Shown one piece after another: positions 1-7,776 of a DNA stretch of 64,000 nucleotides. The stretch is from Nereida sp965655635 (GTDB lineage: Bacteria > Pseudomonadota > Alphaproteobacteria > Rhodobacterales > Rhodobacteraceae): contig NZ_CBFHHE010000001.1 of assembly GCF_965655635.1 (NCBI RefSeq), positions 1-64,000 on the forward strand, in the 5' to 3' direction. Within the stretch, counting starts at the first letter, position 1; the number at the start of each line of letters is the position of its first letter. The notes under the pieces were generated by a model, which worked only from the letters and a program-made list of their open reading frames with translations, searched no databases and was not told where the DNA came from. The translations under genes and the position numbers were made by a program.

Positions 1-127
1 CAGCGATGTCATGCTGTAGGACCCGAACCTCTGCCAAGGCGTCTTTCGTCCGATAATTTTCTTGGTAGGCCCAAAAAGCCAGCCCCATGACCGCAAGTGC
101 CGCGCTGATATAAAGCACCGTGCGCAT
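1..127 (-). CDS. ftsL: Cell division protein FtsL, N-terminal part (cut by window edge)
   Basis: Reading leftward from an ATG at 127, the first 42 codons are visible. They encode a short N-terminus, one hydrophobic segment (roughly residues 4-18, ISAALAVMGLAFWAY) and then a charged stretch likely to be a coiled coil. This is the size and topology expected of FtsL, the bitopic divisome protein that works with FtsB and FtsQ. It starts 3 bases after the rsmH stop, the usual mraZ-rsmH-ftsL order of the dcw cluster. The identification rests mainly on position and topology because FtsL sequences diverge strongly. The rest of the gene lies outside the window. Confidence 0.75.
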   Translation of the reverse strand, partial: MRTVLYISAALAVMGLAFWAYQENYRTKDALAEVRVLQHDIA

Positions 128-130
128 TGC

Positions 131-1120
131 TTAGCCCCTTCCCAATGTCGGCATGCCAATATCGCGCGGCGCCAGTGTTTCGCCCACCAGATAAGCCGGA
201 GCATCGCTACGGATCGCAACACGTAGCTTTGCACTGCGTGAGCGGGGATTTTCCTCAAGCTCCTGCGCATCTGGTCCGATTGCTTTGCGGGACTTCAGGG
301 TAAACGCAGGGGTTTCTTGTTCAGCCTCAGGTGCATAGCGGTTTGCATTACCCGTCGTGCCCGCACGCATTTGCAAAAAGCGCTTCACCATCCGATCTTC
401 GGTGGAGTGAAACGTGACCACCGCCAATTTACCACCGGGCTTCAACGCCCGTTCAGAGGCCATAAGACCATGGTAAAGCGCGTCATATTCACCGTTCACC
501 GCGATGCGGATCGCTTGAAAGCTGCGGGTCGCAGGATGGCTTTGGCCCGGCTTTGAGCGCGGCAGCTGACCTGCAATCAAGTCGGCAAGCTCAAGAGTTG
601 TCGTAATGGGCGCCACAGCGCGTGCCTTCACGATCGCCTTTGCAATCCGGCGAGAGGCGCGTTCTTCACCATACAGAAACAAAACATTCGCTATTTCAGC
701 TTCAGACCATGTCGCAATTAGATCAGCTGCCGAAGGTCCATCTTGGGCCATCCGCATATCAAGGGGGCCGTCCTTCATGAACGAAAAGCCACGTTCAGCC
801 TGATCAAGCTGCATCGAACTGACCCCGAGGTCCAAAACAATGCCGTCTAGATTTTCCGCATAAGTATCAAGTTTGGCGAAATTTCCAGCAACCAGTGTCA
901 CGCGATCATCAGCCCACGATTTTGCCATCTCAAGAGCCAGCGGATCTTGATCAACGCCAATCACCTGCTCTGCACCCACCTCAAGGAGCCCGCGCGTGTA
1001 ACCACCGGCCCCCAGTGTACCATCAAGCCAGACACCACCGACAGGCGCTACAGCCCCCAACAAAGGACGCAAGAGAACAGGAATATGCGGGTCAGCGGAC
1101 GGTGTAGAAGCGGCGCCCAT
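131..1120 (-). CDS. rsmH: 16S rRNA (cytosine(1402)-N(4))-methyltransferase RsmH
   Basis: This 329-residue protein is the SAM-dependent methyltransferase (also called MraW) that N4-methylates C1402 in the decoding centre of 16S rRNA. The N-terminal HIPVLL motif (about residues 12-17) and the glycine-rich SAM site DGTLGAGGYTRG (about 33-44) are present, as is the family signature DLGVSSMQLDQAERGFSF followed by GPLDMRM near residues 97-125. Length is close to the usual 310-330. It begins 3 bases after the mraZ stop and is followed directly by ftsL, so the three genes should be co-transcribed. The start ATG at 1120 fits the family N-terminus. Confidence 0.96.
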   Translation of the reverse strand: MGAASTPSADPHIPVLLRPLLGAVAPVGGVWLDGTLGAGGYTRGLLEVGAEQVIGVDQDPLALEMAKSWADDRVTLVAGNFAKLDTYAENLDGIVLDLGVSSMQLDQAERGFSFMKDGPLDMRMAQDGPSAADLIATWSEAEIANVLFLYGEERASRRIAKAIVKARAVAPITTTLELADLIAGQLPRSKPGQSHPATRSFQAIRIAVNGEYDALYHGLMASERALKPGGKLAVVTFHSTEDRMVKRFLQMRAGTTGNANRYAPEAEQETPAFTLKSRKAIGPDAQELEENPRSRSAKLRVAIRSDAPAYLVGETLAPRDIGMPTLGRG

Positions 1121-1123
1121 TGA

Positions 1124-1618
1124 TTATTCCTCATCCCCATCAAGATAAACGGACGGGTCCAAATCTGGATCAAAATCCTCGTCGTCCAAAGCGAGGCTAT
1201 TCTCAGCTGCGAATGTCTCGGGCATCCAAATTTCAAATGTGTCGTTGTTGGCGATGAAGTAGGCCTCGTTGGTAATGCCTAACTTTTCGCGCAGCTTGGG
1301 GGACAAAACAAACCGCCCCGTCTCATCAACGCTAAGCGTTACCGAGCGCCCACTGTAAAGGCGCGACAAAGCATGACGCTTTTTGGAGCCACGCGGTAAT
1401 TTGCGAATTTTAGCATCAACTGAAGTCATACCATCCAAAGTAAACCCTTCAAGGAAGGCGCGCCGATCATCGCCGTAAACTAGGACAAACTCTGGCAACT
1501 TGCCATTTTCCCACGCGGGATCACCTGCCTCCAAGACACGCCGAAAGGGCGCGGGAATTGAGACCCTGCCCTTTGCATCCACCTTCTGGTGGTATTCGCC
1601 TCTGAACGCACGGACCAT
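1124..1618 (-). CDS. mraZ: Transcriptional regulator MraZ
   Basis: MraZ is a DNA-binding protein with two SpoVT/AbrB-like repeats that controls its own dcw operon. The N-terminus FRGEYHQKVDAKGRVSIP and a second repeat with LSVDETGRFVLSP match the family. A GTG at 1654 would add 12 residues, but the ATG at 1618 places FRGEY at the usual distance from the start and is preceded by AGGAG, although with a long 11-base spacer. The protein has an acidic C-terminal tail (DDEDFDPDLDPSVYLDGDEE). It is the first gene of the operon with rsmH and ftsL, and a strong terminator lies 60 bases upstream, so readthrough may set operon expression. Confidence 0.93.
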   Translation of the reverse strand: MVRAFRGEYHQKVDAKGRVSIPAPFRRVLEAGDPAWENGKLPEFVLVYGDDRRAFLEGFTLDGMTSVDAKIRKLPRGSKKRHALSRLYSGRSVTLSVDETGRFVLSPKLREKLGITNEAYFIANNDTFEIWMPETFAAENSLALDDEDFDPDLDPSVYLDGDEE

Positions 1619-1676
1619 CGAGGAACCGGCTCCTGTTGCTACCTTGCGACCCACACACTGAAATGCGCGGCCCTTT

Positions 1677-1720
1677 AATTAAAAAGGCGGGCCGATCTGC
1701 TGCCACTGATCAACCCGCCT
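1677..1720 (-). terminator. Intrinsic terminator upstream of mraZ
   Basis: On the minus strand AGGCGGG pairs with CCCGCCT. The stem continues inward through TGATC/GATCG, closing a 10-base loop, and is followed by TTTTTAATT. It lies inside the dcw leader, between promoter and mraZ start (1618), so it should act as an attenuator and as the 3' end of the proposed leader sRNA. Confidence 0.8.
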
Positions 1721-1890
1721 GTGCCCCTTTGCGGGGAAGTCCGACTGCGCGCGCCACCTGGGGGGGGATGTCTGCTCGCTCACGCGCCGGATCTCATTGA
1801 TCGAAGAAGTGAGGCCTGTATGAAACCTTTTCGGTCGCCGGGTGGGGTTCTTAAGACGCCCCTTGAATGTTTACTCACCGCTTCGATAAA
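1681..1890 (-). ncRNA. Probable UpsM-type leader small RNA of the dcw cluster
   Basis: Between a candidate promoter and mraZ lies about 200 bases with no good minus-strand ORF, ending in a strong intrinsic terminator. In Rhodobacter sphaeroides the dcw cluster is preceded by an unusually long leader that yields an abundant sRNA of about 200 nt, UpsM, by termination before mraZ, with partial readthrough into the operon. Position, strand, predicted length (about 210 nt from a putative start near 1890) and the terminator match this here. No sequence comparison to UpsM was possible. The 5' end is estimated from the promoter guess and is uncertain. Confidence 0.6.
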
Positions 1891-1896
1891 ACTAGG

Positions 1897-1925
1897 AATA
1901 CATGGGAATTTATGGGACGCAACAA
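1897..1925 (-). promoter_or_regulatory. Candidate sigma-70 promoter for the dcw leader
   Basis: On the minus strand TTGTTG (1925-1920) and TGTATT (1902-1897) are separated by 17 bases, putting a start near 1890. The -10 matches the consensus only partly (4 of 6). It is supported by spacing and by its distance of about 210 bases from the terminator. Confidence 0.35.
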
Positions 1926-2210
1926 CTTTTTTTGAGCTAAAAGCCTTAAAAACCTAACAAAACATAAAGCAAACTATGATCTAGGCAGCGCCAACGACAT
2001 CATCGTGTAGAATCAGCTACATATTAACACTAAATGTGGTAGCAGCATTATAATTTGAATAATTACCAAAAAATCCCAAACTTTGTCACTTTAGCTAAGA
2101 AAACCCGCTCTACTGCACCTAATTTGAACGATTACTATATAAAACTTGCGCTATTCAAACACCAAACACCCTATCGCTCCCATGATTTCCCACACAACGT
2201 TACCACACGC
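1926..2210. other. AT-rich intergenic stretch without a recognisable gene
   Basis: About 285 bases between the mrp terminator and the dcw promoter, clearly richer in A and T than the surroundings. Possible short ORFs here resemble no known protein and lack a ribosome-binding site. It may contain upstream promoter elements, but no specific site was recognised. Confidence 0.5.
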
Positions 2211-2213
2211 AGC

Positions 2214-2240
2214 AAAAAGGCGCCCCGAAGGAGCGCCTTA
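2214..2240 (-). terminator. Intrinsic terminator of mrp
   Basis: On the minus strand AAGGCGCTCC, a TTCG tetraloop and GGGCGCCTT form a stem with one bulged base followed by a T run. It starts 27 bases after the mrp stop codon. Confidence 0.85.
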
Positions 2241-2266
2241 AACTTCAATCCAATTGAAGTGTTTGC

Positions 2267-3361
2267 CTAAGCCATACCGCCTTCGACAAGGCGTTCAGCC
2301 AATTGGGCATAAGCCTGCGCCATAGGGCTGTCACCAGCCGCGATGGGCGTACCAGCATCCCCGGCAAGCCGCGTATCCAGATCAAGCGGTAACGACCCAA
2401 GGAAAGGTGCGCCAATTTTCGCAGCCTCAGCCTCAACGCCCCCATGTCCGAACAGATACGCCTCATGGCCACACTCAGGGCAGATATACGTACTCATATT
2501 CTCAATCAGACCTAAAACCGGTGTGCGCAGATTATCAAACATATCAAGCGCACGTCTTGCATCCAAAAGCGCCACATCTTGAGGGGTGCTCACAACGATT
2601 GCCCCTGTCACTGCCGCGCGCTGGCAAAGCGTCAGCTGCACATCACCTGTGCCCGGTGGAAGATCAACGATCAATACGTCAAGCTTGCCCCACTCAACCT
2701 GCCCCAACATCTGCTGGAGTGCGCCCATTAGCATTGGCCCCCGCCATACAACCGCTTTGTCGGGGTCAAGCATCAGACCGATGGACATCATTGTGACACC
2801 GTGGGCGTGCAGCGGGATGATTGTTTTGCCATCTGGGCTGGCAGGGCGTTTTGAGACACCCAGCATACGCGGCTGACTGGGACCATAAATATCTGCATCA
2901 AGCAGCCCAACTTTACGTCCCTGTTTGGCCAGTGCGACCGCCAGATTTGATGACACTGTCGATTTTCCAACGCCGCCTTTGCCCGACCCAATCGCCAAGA
3001 TGCGATCAACGCCGGAGACAGGCTTCGGACCGCCCTCTTGCTTTGTCGGGTGTCCGCCAATTTTCAGACTGGGAGGCGCGGAAGGTGCAGCTTGTGATTT
3101 GGCGGCGGGCTTAGATGGCCCGTGGGCTGTCAGCGCGGCGCTTACACTACTTATACCATCAACTTTACCAACCACCGCCTCGGCCGCGCGGCGCACACCG
3201 TCCATGCGCGCAGCGGCTTCAGGATCGGGGACTTCGATTACGAACCGAACGGTCCCTCCCTCAACACTTAAAGCGCGGATCATATCGCGCGACACCAAAT
3301 CACCCCCATCAGGCAGCGTAAGAGATGACAGGGCTTTTAGGACTTCTTCTTTACTGGACAT
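2267..3361 (-). CDS. mrp: Mrp/ApbC-type P-loop iron-sulfur carrier
   Basis: A 364-residue cytosolic ATPase of the Mrp/NBP35 (ApbC) family, which binds and delivers [4Fe-4S] clusters to apoproteins. It has an N-terminal DUF59/MIP18-like domain (residues 1-80), a Pro/Ala-rich linker, the deviant Walker A motif GSGKGGVGKST (about 125-135), LLDADIYGPSQPRM, and the C-terminal cysteine pair CPEC thought to hold the cluster at a dimer interface. The open frame extends upstream to 3445, but the ATG at 3361 has a good GGAAGG ribosome site at 7 bases and starts the DUF59 domain properly. It appears to be monocistronic, with its own terminator. Confidence 0.95.
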   Translation of the reverse strand: MSSKEEVLKALSSLTLPDGGDLVSRDMIRALSVEGGTVRFVIEVPDPEAAARMDGVRRAAEAVVGKVDGISSVSAALTAHGPSKPAAKSQAAPSAPPSLKIGGHPTKQEGGPKPVSGVDRILAIGSGKGGVGKSTVSSNLAVALAKQGRKVGLLDADIYGPSQPRMLGVSKRPASPDGKTIIPLHAHGVTMMSIGLMLDPDKAVVWRGPMLMGALQQMLGQVEWGKLDVLIVDLPPGTGDVQLTLCQRAAVTGAIVVSTPQDVALLDARRALDMFDNLRTPVLGLIENMSTYICPECGHEAYLFGHGGVEAEAAKIGAPFLGSLPLDLDTRLAGDAGTPIAAGDSPMAQAYAQLAERLVEGGMA

Positions 3362-3547
3362 CAGTGGACCTTCCTTTGGCATCGGCTCATTGCGCGTTCC
3401 CTTCGGCAAATAACCCGTTCTGCAAAGATCACAAGCCATATCCACCGCCCCATTTCTCCTGATTTTCAGCTAGCGCTAACGGCACGTGGCAAAAGACCTC
3501 CGACGAGGCATTGCAAAAGACGCATAGCTGCAATGCAGCATTATGCG

Positions 3548-3576
3548 TTGTGCGAACGCAGCATGGCCCGTATCTA
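3548..3576 (+). promoter_or_regulatory. Candidate promoter for the DUF1127 gene and downstream sRNA
   Basis: TTGTGC and TATCTA are separated by 17 bases, about 65 bases before the DUF1127 start. The bases before the -10 (CCCGTATCTA) loosely resemble the C-rich -10 of RpoH-type promoters. Related Rhodobacter loci are stress-induced through RpoH sigma factors, but this assignment is inference. Confidence 0.35.
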
Positions 3577-3643
3577 GGGGACAAGACATTCGAAGCATGG
3601 CTCGGCGGACAAGACGCCGGCAAAACTTACAAGGACAAAAGCA

Positions 3644-3862
3644 ATGGCTTTTACAGTTAGCACACCATCGATCTTCCGCCCAACTTTCGCAGACATCCTG
3701 CGCGCAAAATTCGACGACGTAAAAACAGCGATCGCTCAGCGCCGCATGTACAAAGCAACTTTCAACGAGCTTGCGGTACTTTCAAACCGCGAGCTGGCAG
3801 ACCTCGGAATTTGCCGCTGCGACATCAAACGCATCGCCCTTGAGGCTGCATACGGCGCCTAA
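3644..3862 (+). CDS. Small DUF1127 (YjiS-like) protein, CcaF1-like
   Basis: A 72-residue basic protein whose C-terminal half (ELAVLSNRELADLGICRCDI) is the DUF1127 signature, usually written LSDRELADIGISRSDI. Small arginine-rich DUF1127 proteins can bind RNA; CcaF1 of Rhodobacter sphaeroides affects RNA turnover and is encoded just upstream of the CcsR small RNAs. The same arrangement is visible here, with two C/U-rich stem-loops directly after the stop codon. The ATG at 3644 is preceded by AAGGACAAAAGCA. One cysteine pair (CRC) within the motif is a little unusual. Its function in this organism is not shown by the sequence. Confidence 0.85.
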   Translation: MAFTVSTPSIFRPTFADILRAKFDDVKTAIAQRRMYKATFNELAVLSNRELADLGICRCDIKRIALEAAYGA

Positions 3863-3874
3863 GCGCTGATACGA

Positions 3875-3958
3875 GATCAGGACGCCCTTTCCTCCTCCCG
3901 GGGTTGTTCTGTAAAGAGGCGGCGATACCATCCTCCCTGGTATCGCCGCTATTTTTTT
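3875..3958 (+). ncRNA. Cuckoo (CcsR-type) small RNA with two C/U-rich stem-loops
   Basis: Directly after the DUF1127 stop are two hairpins. The first (3878-3911) has an imperfect stem, CAGGACG plus CCC against GGGG and GTTCTG, exposing a loop with CCTCCTCCC (3891-3899). The second (3919-3949) is a perfect 12-bp stem, GCGGCGATACCA against TGGTATCGCCGC, with the loop TCCTCCC, followed by seven T. Two hairpins with anti-Shine-Dalgarno-like CCUCC loops behind a DUF1127 gene define the alphaproteobacterial cuckoo RNA family, including CcsR1-4 of Rhodobacter. Here there is a single copy rather than an array. It is probably processed from the DUF1127 transcript. Confidence 0.8.
3919..3958 (+). terminator. 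Intrinsic terminator (second hairpin of the small RNA)
   Basis: A perfect 12-bp G/C-rich stem with a 7-base loop followed by TATTTTTTT. It ends both the DUF1127 transcript and the small RNA. Confidence 0.92.
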
Positions 3959-4027
3959 GCCTGTTTGTTTTTTTACGCAGGTGATTTTGCCATTTCCTTC
4001 TGAAGCGCTGTCGCTAATGTGCCGCAA

Positions 4028-4633
4028 ATGTATAGTTTTATTCTGCCTTTCTTGGCCTTCGCCTTCGTCAGCTCTGCCACCCCAGGCCCCAACAACGTGA
4101 TGCTGTTGGCATCTGGCGCAAACTTTGGTTTTCTGCGAACTCTTCCGCATATGTTAGGCATTTCAATTGGGCACTCGTTTCAGGTGGCGCTGATCGGGCT
4201 TGGGCTTTTGCAGCTGTTCAACGCATATCCTGCCAGTTTCATTGTGATGAAAGTTCTCAGCGCCGCGTATCTTTTGTATCTGGCCTACAAAATCGCAAAT
4301 GCCGCCCCACCAGCAGATGCGAAACCTGACAGCAAGCCTTTTACATTCTTACAAGCGGCGGCCTTTCAATGGGTCAATCCAAAGGCGCTGTTCATGGCCA
4401 TTACAGCGCAATCACAATACGCCCAGCCCGAACTTGCCATCTGGGGACCGATCGCAATTGCCTTCCTGTTCATGGCCGCAAATTTTCCTGCTGTATCCAT
4501 TTGGGGGTATATGGGGGTGCAGATCAAATCCCTGCTAAGCACACCGCGGCGCTTGCGGGTTTTCAATTACGCTATGGCAGGCATTTTGATCGCCACACTC
4601 TATCCGATGCTCACAGCTGATTTCACCCTCTAG
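4028..4633 (+). CDS. LysE/RhtB family amino-acid exporter, first of a pair
   Basis: A hydrophobic inner-membrane protein of about 200 residues with the LysE/RhtB signature TPGPNN near residues 18-23, the following ASGANFG, and about six predicted membrane segments. The conserved AAAFQWVNPKA lies in the middle. Such proteins export amino acids or derivatives, but the substrate cannot be read from sequence. A GTG at 4019 is possible, but the ATG at 4028 gives the normal distance to TPGPNN. No clear ribosome site precedes either. It ends in TAG, and the next exporter starts 9 bases later in the same frame. Confidence 0.88.
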   Translation: MYSFILPFLAFAFVSSATPGPNNVMLLASGANFGFLRTLPHMLGISIGHSFQVALIGLGLLQLFNAYPASFIVMKVLSAAYLLYLAYKIANAAPPADAKPDSKPFTFLQAAAFQWVNPKALFMAITAQSQYAQPELAIWGPIAIAFLFMAANFPAVSIWGYMGVQIKSLLSTPRRLRVFNYAMAGILIATLYPMLTADFTL

Positions 4634-4642
4634 GTTTCAGCG

Positions 4643-5239
4643 TTGCTTTGGCTTCTGATCACCTATGCTGTCGCCAGCACAATCACGCCCGGCCCAAACA
4701 ACCTCATGCTCTTTGCATCAGGCGCCAATTTTGGCCTTCGCCGCAGCATAAAGCACATCTTTGGCATCAGTCTGGGCCATGTGATTATGATTGGCGGCTT
4801 GGGTCTTTGGCTGGCACAAATCTTGGCGGTGATGCCTACAGCGCATACGGTGCTCAAAATCTGTTCCGCAATTTATATGACGTATTTGGCGTATAAAATC
4901 GCAACTGCTGCACTCCCAAGCCGCGTGGCAAGCACTGCTACGCCGCTGACGTTATGGCAGGCTGCCGCGTTTCAGTGGGTAAATCCCAAAGCCTGGGCGA
5001 TGCATCTCAACGCGCGGACACTTTTCGCACCTCCAGAAGCTGGCTGGCTTGGGTTCCTCACTGTGATCATCATCATTCCGCTGATCAACACACCATGTGT
5101 CACCGTCTGGGCCGTGCTTGGCTCAAAAACGAAACGCTGGCTAAATGCGCCGCGCAGATTGCGGGCATTCAACATCACGATGGCACTCATGCTAATCGCC
5201 TCAATCTTGCCTATTTTGCGTGCAGGTGTGCCGGTTTAG
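4643..5239 (+). CDS. LysE/RhtB family amino-acid exporter, second of a pair
   Basis: A 198-residue paralogue of the preceding exporter with the same TPGPNNLMLFASGANFG signature, the AAAFQWVNPKAWAM motif and a matching C-terminus (NAPRRLRAFNITMA against STPRRLRVFNYAMA). This points to tandem duplication. No ATG or GTG is suitably placed. The likely start is the TTG at 4643, 9 bases after the TAG of the first gene and in the same frame, with AGG overlapping that stop. Translation is probably coupled. Substrate is unknown; the two could act as a pair or separately. Confidence 0.85.
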   Translation: MLWLLITYAVASTITPGPNNLMLFASGANFGLRRSIKHIFGISLGHVIMIGGLGLWLAQILAVMPTAHTVLKICSAIYMTYLAYKIATAALPSRVASTATPLTLWQAAAFQWVNPKAWAMHLNARTLFAPPEAGWLGFLTVIIIIPLINTPCVTVWAVLGSKTKRWLNAPRRLRAFNITMALMLIASILPILRAGVPV

Positions 5240-5253
5240 CCCGCAGTATCCGC

Positions 5254-7614
5254 TCAAAAAGGCACGTCCCCCGCTTGGTCCTCTGCCACAATAAAGCGCG
5301 CAACGACTTTCTTAGCACCCGCTTTATCAAACTCGATATCAAGTTTGTCGCCTTCAATGCCCATTACTGTACCGTAGCCAAATTTGGTGTGGAACACACG
5401 GTCACCAGCAGTATGCGCGCTGACCGCTGTCGCATCGATCGTGATGTTTTTTGCCTCTGCAGGTTGGGTCATTCCGCGCTGCGCTGCGCGTGATTGAAGC
5501 CGCCGCCACCCCGGTGAGTTGTAGACATTGGCTGAGGCCGCTTCTTCATGCAATGTTGATTGCGGTGCGGCTGCGGCACCAAAACCACCGCCGTAAAGAC
5601 CAGGCGGGGTCAACACATCAACGTGTTCTTCGGGCAGCTCGTCAATGAAGCGCGAGGGCATCGCCGATTGCCATTGACCATAAAGCCTACGGTTAGCAGC
5701 AAATGAGATCGTGCAAATCGCCTCTGCTCGCGTGATGCCGACATAGGCCAAGCGCCGCTCTTCCTCGAGGCCCTTCACACCGCTTTCATCCATGGACCGC
5801 TGTGACGGGAACAAGCCGTCTTCCCAACCAGGCAAGAACACCGCTGGGAACTCCAGCCCCTTTGCGCCGTGCAAAGTCATGATGCTGACTTTCTCGCCGT
5901 CTTGTTCGCTTTCGTTGTCCATGATCAGACTGACATGCTCAAGAAACCCTTGCAGGTTCTCAAAGCCTTCCAGCGCCTTCACAAGTTCCTTAAGGTTTTC
6001 AAGCCGCCCCGGCCCCTCGGGTGTTTTGTCGTTTTGCCACATCTCGATGTAGCCAGACTCTTCTAAGATAAGCTCTGCCACTTCAATGTGGCTGCGGCGT
6101 GCCTCAGATATCCAACTGTGCCAGCGGTCAAAGCCCGCTACGAACTTTTCAAGTTCCTTGAACCCTTTGCCCGTGATCTCCTTAGCGGCGACTAGTAAAC
6201 GCGCGCCTTCAATAAGCGAAACGCCATTACTCCGCGCCGCCACTTGGATTTTCTGTTGGGCTTTGTCACCAAGGCCGCGCTTGGGCGTATTGATGATCCG
6301 CTCAAATGCCAGATCATCCGTCGGGCTGATCGCAAGGCGGAAGTAAGCCATCGCATCGCGGATTTCCATCCGCTCGTAGAAACGCGCCCCCCCAATCACG
6401 CGGTATGGCAGTCCAATGGTCAAAAAGCGGTCTTCAAAACCCCGCATTTGATGCGACCCGCGCACAAGGATCGCCATATCATCAAGGCTGATCGGGGCCT
6501 GCCCGCGCGTACCGCGTTGCATGGCCTCAACTTCTTCACCAATCCAACGGGCTTCTTCATCCCCGTCCCAATGACCAATAAGGCGTACTTTGTCGCCCTC
6601 ATCGCGTTCGGTCCAAAGGGTCTTTCCAAGACGTCCCTTGTTGCCCGCGATAACACCAGATGCTGCCCCTAGAATGTGATGGGTCGAGCGATAGTTTTGC
6701 TCAAGCTTGACCACATGCGCGTTCTCGAAGTCTTTTTCAAAGCGCAAAATATTGCCAACTTCTGCGCCCCGCCAGCCGTAGATCGATTGATCATCATCGC
6801 CCACGCAGCAGATGTTTTTGTGCCCTGCCGCCAACAATCGCAGCCACATATATTGCGCCACGTTCGTATCTTGGTATTCGTCCACAAGGATGTATTTGAA
6901 CCACCTTTGATACTGTGCCAGCACATCTGAGTGGGTTTGGAAAATGCTTACCACGTGCAACAACAGATCACCAAAATCACAGGCGTTAAGTGTTTTGAGG
7001 CGCGCTTGGTATTGCGCATAAATCTCAACGCCCCGCCCATCAAAGGCACTGCTATCGGCAACGGGCACGTTCTCAGGCGTTAGCGCACGGTTTTTCCAAC
7101 CGTCAATCACCGTCGCAAGCGCCCGTGCAGGCCAGCGCTTTTCATCCAAGCCATCCGCCACAATAAGTTGCTTTAGCAGGCGGTTCTGATCGTCACGGTC
7201 CAGAATGGTGAAGTTGGACTTTAATCCTGCAAGCTCAGCATGTCTGCGCAACAACTTCACACAAATCGCGTGGAACGTGCCAAGCCACGGCATTCCCTCA
7301 ACCGTTGAGCCCATTAATGCGCCAACACGGTCTTTCATCTCGCGCGCGGCTTTGTTGGTGAACGTCACCGCCAACACCTCGTTCGGGCGGGCGCGGCCAG
7401 TCGTTAAAAGATGTGCGATCCGACAGGTCAGCGCTTTGGTTTTACCTGTACCGGCACCCGCCAACATCAAAACGGGGCCATCAAGGGTCTCCACGGCCTG
7501 ACGTTGCGCGGGGTTCAAGCTGTCCAAATAGGGCGCAGGGCGCGCCTGCATGGCACGTTGACTTAGCGGGATGCTTGCCGCCTCGAAGGCGTCATCTTCG
7601 GAAAAATCGCTCAT
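5254..7614 (-). CDS. uvrD: ATP-dependent DNA helicase UvrD/PcrA
   Basis: A 786-residue superfamily 1A 3'-5' DNA helicase acting in nucleotide excision repair, mismatch repair and clearing of replication blocks. Visible motifs are the Q motif LNPAQRQAV, Walker A GAGTGKTKAL (about residues 54-63), DEYQDTN (motif II), DDQSIYGWRGA (III), LEQNYRST (IV), MTLHGAKGLEF (V) and VGITRA (VI). The C-terminus (GDRVFHTKFGYGTV...) is the Tudor-like fold that in PcrA/UvrD contacts RNA polymerase. It is transcribed alone, divergent from pyc. Confidence 0.95.
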   Translation of the reverse strand: MSDFSEDDAFEAASIPLSQRAMQARPAPYLDSLNPAQRQAVETLDGPVLMLAGAGTGKTKALTCRIAHLLTTGRARPNEVLAVTFTNKAAREMKDRVGALMGSTVEGMPWLGTFHAICVKLLRRHAELAGLKSNFTILDRDDQNRLLKQLIVADGLDEKRWPARALATVIDGWKNRALTPENVPVADSSAFDGRGVEIYAQYQARLKTLNACDFGDLLLHVVSIFQTHSDVLAQYQRWFKYILVDEYQDTNVAQYMWLRLLAAGHKNICCVGDDDQSIYGWRGAEVGNILRFEKDFENAHVVKLEQNYRSTHHILGAASGVIAGNKGRLGKTLWTERDEGDKVRLIGHWDGDEEARWIGEEVEAMQRGTRGQAPISLDDMAILVRGSHQMRGFEDRFLTIGLPYRVIGGARFYERMEIRDAMAYFRLAISPTDDLAFERIINTPKRGLGDKAQQKIQVAARSNGVSLIEGARLLVAAKEITGKGFKELEKFVAGFDRWHSWISEARRSHIEVAELILEESGYIEMWQNDKTPEGPGRLENLKELVKALEGFENLQGFLEHVSLIMDNESEQDGEKVSIMTLHGAKGLEFPAVFLPGWEDGLFPSQRSMDESGVKGLEEERRLAYVGITRAEAICTISFAANRRLYGQWQSAMPSRFIDELPEEHVDVLTPPGLYGGGFGAAAAPQSTLHEEAASANVYNSPGWRRLQSRAAQRGMTQPAEAKNITIDATAVSAHTAGDRVFHTKFGYGTVMGIEGDKLDIEFDKAGAKKVVARFIVAEDQAGDVPF

Positions 7615-7776
7615 GGGTAATTATGTAGCGCGGTTGCGCTGCGGTGAAAACCCATGTTCGCTCATTGTTCGCCGTACAGACGCATACCCAATTCTACGAT
7701 GTTTACGGATTTACAAAAACGTCATAGAAGGTACTCAAATTGCTGCACTGCAACATGACTACACAAGGACGATCCC

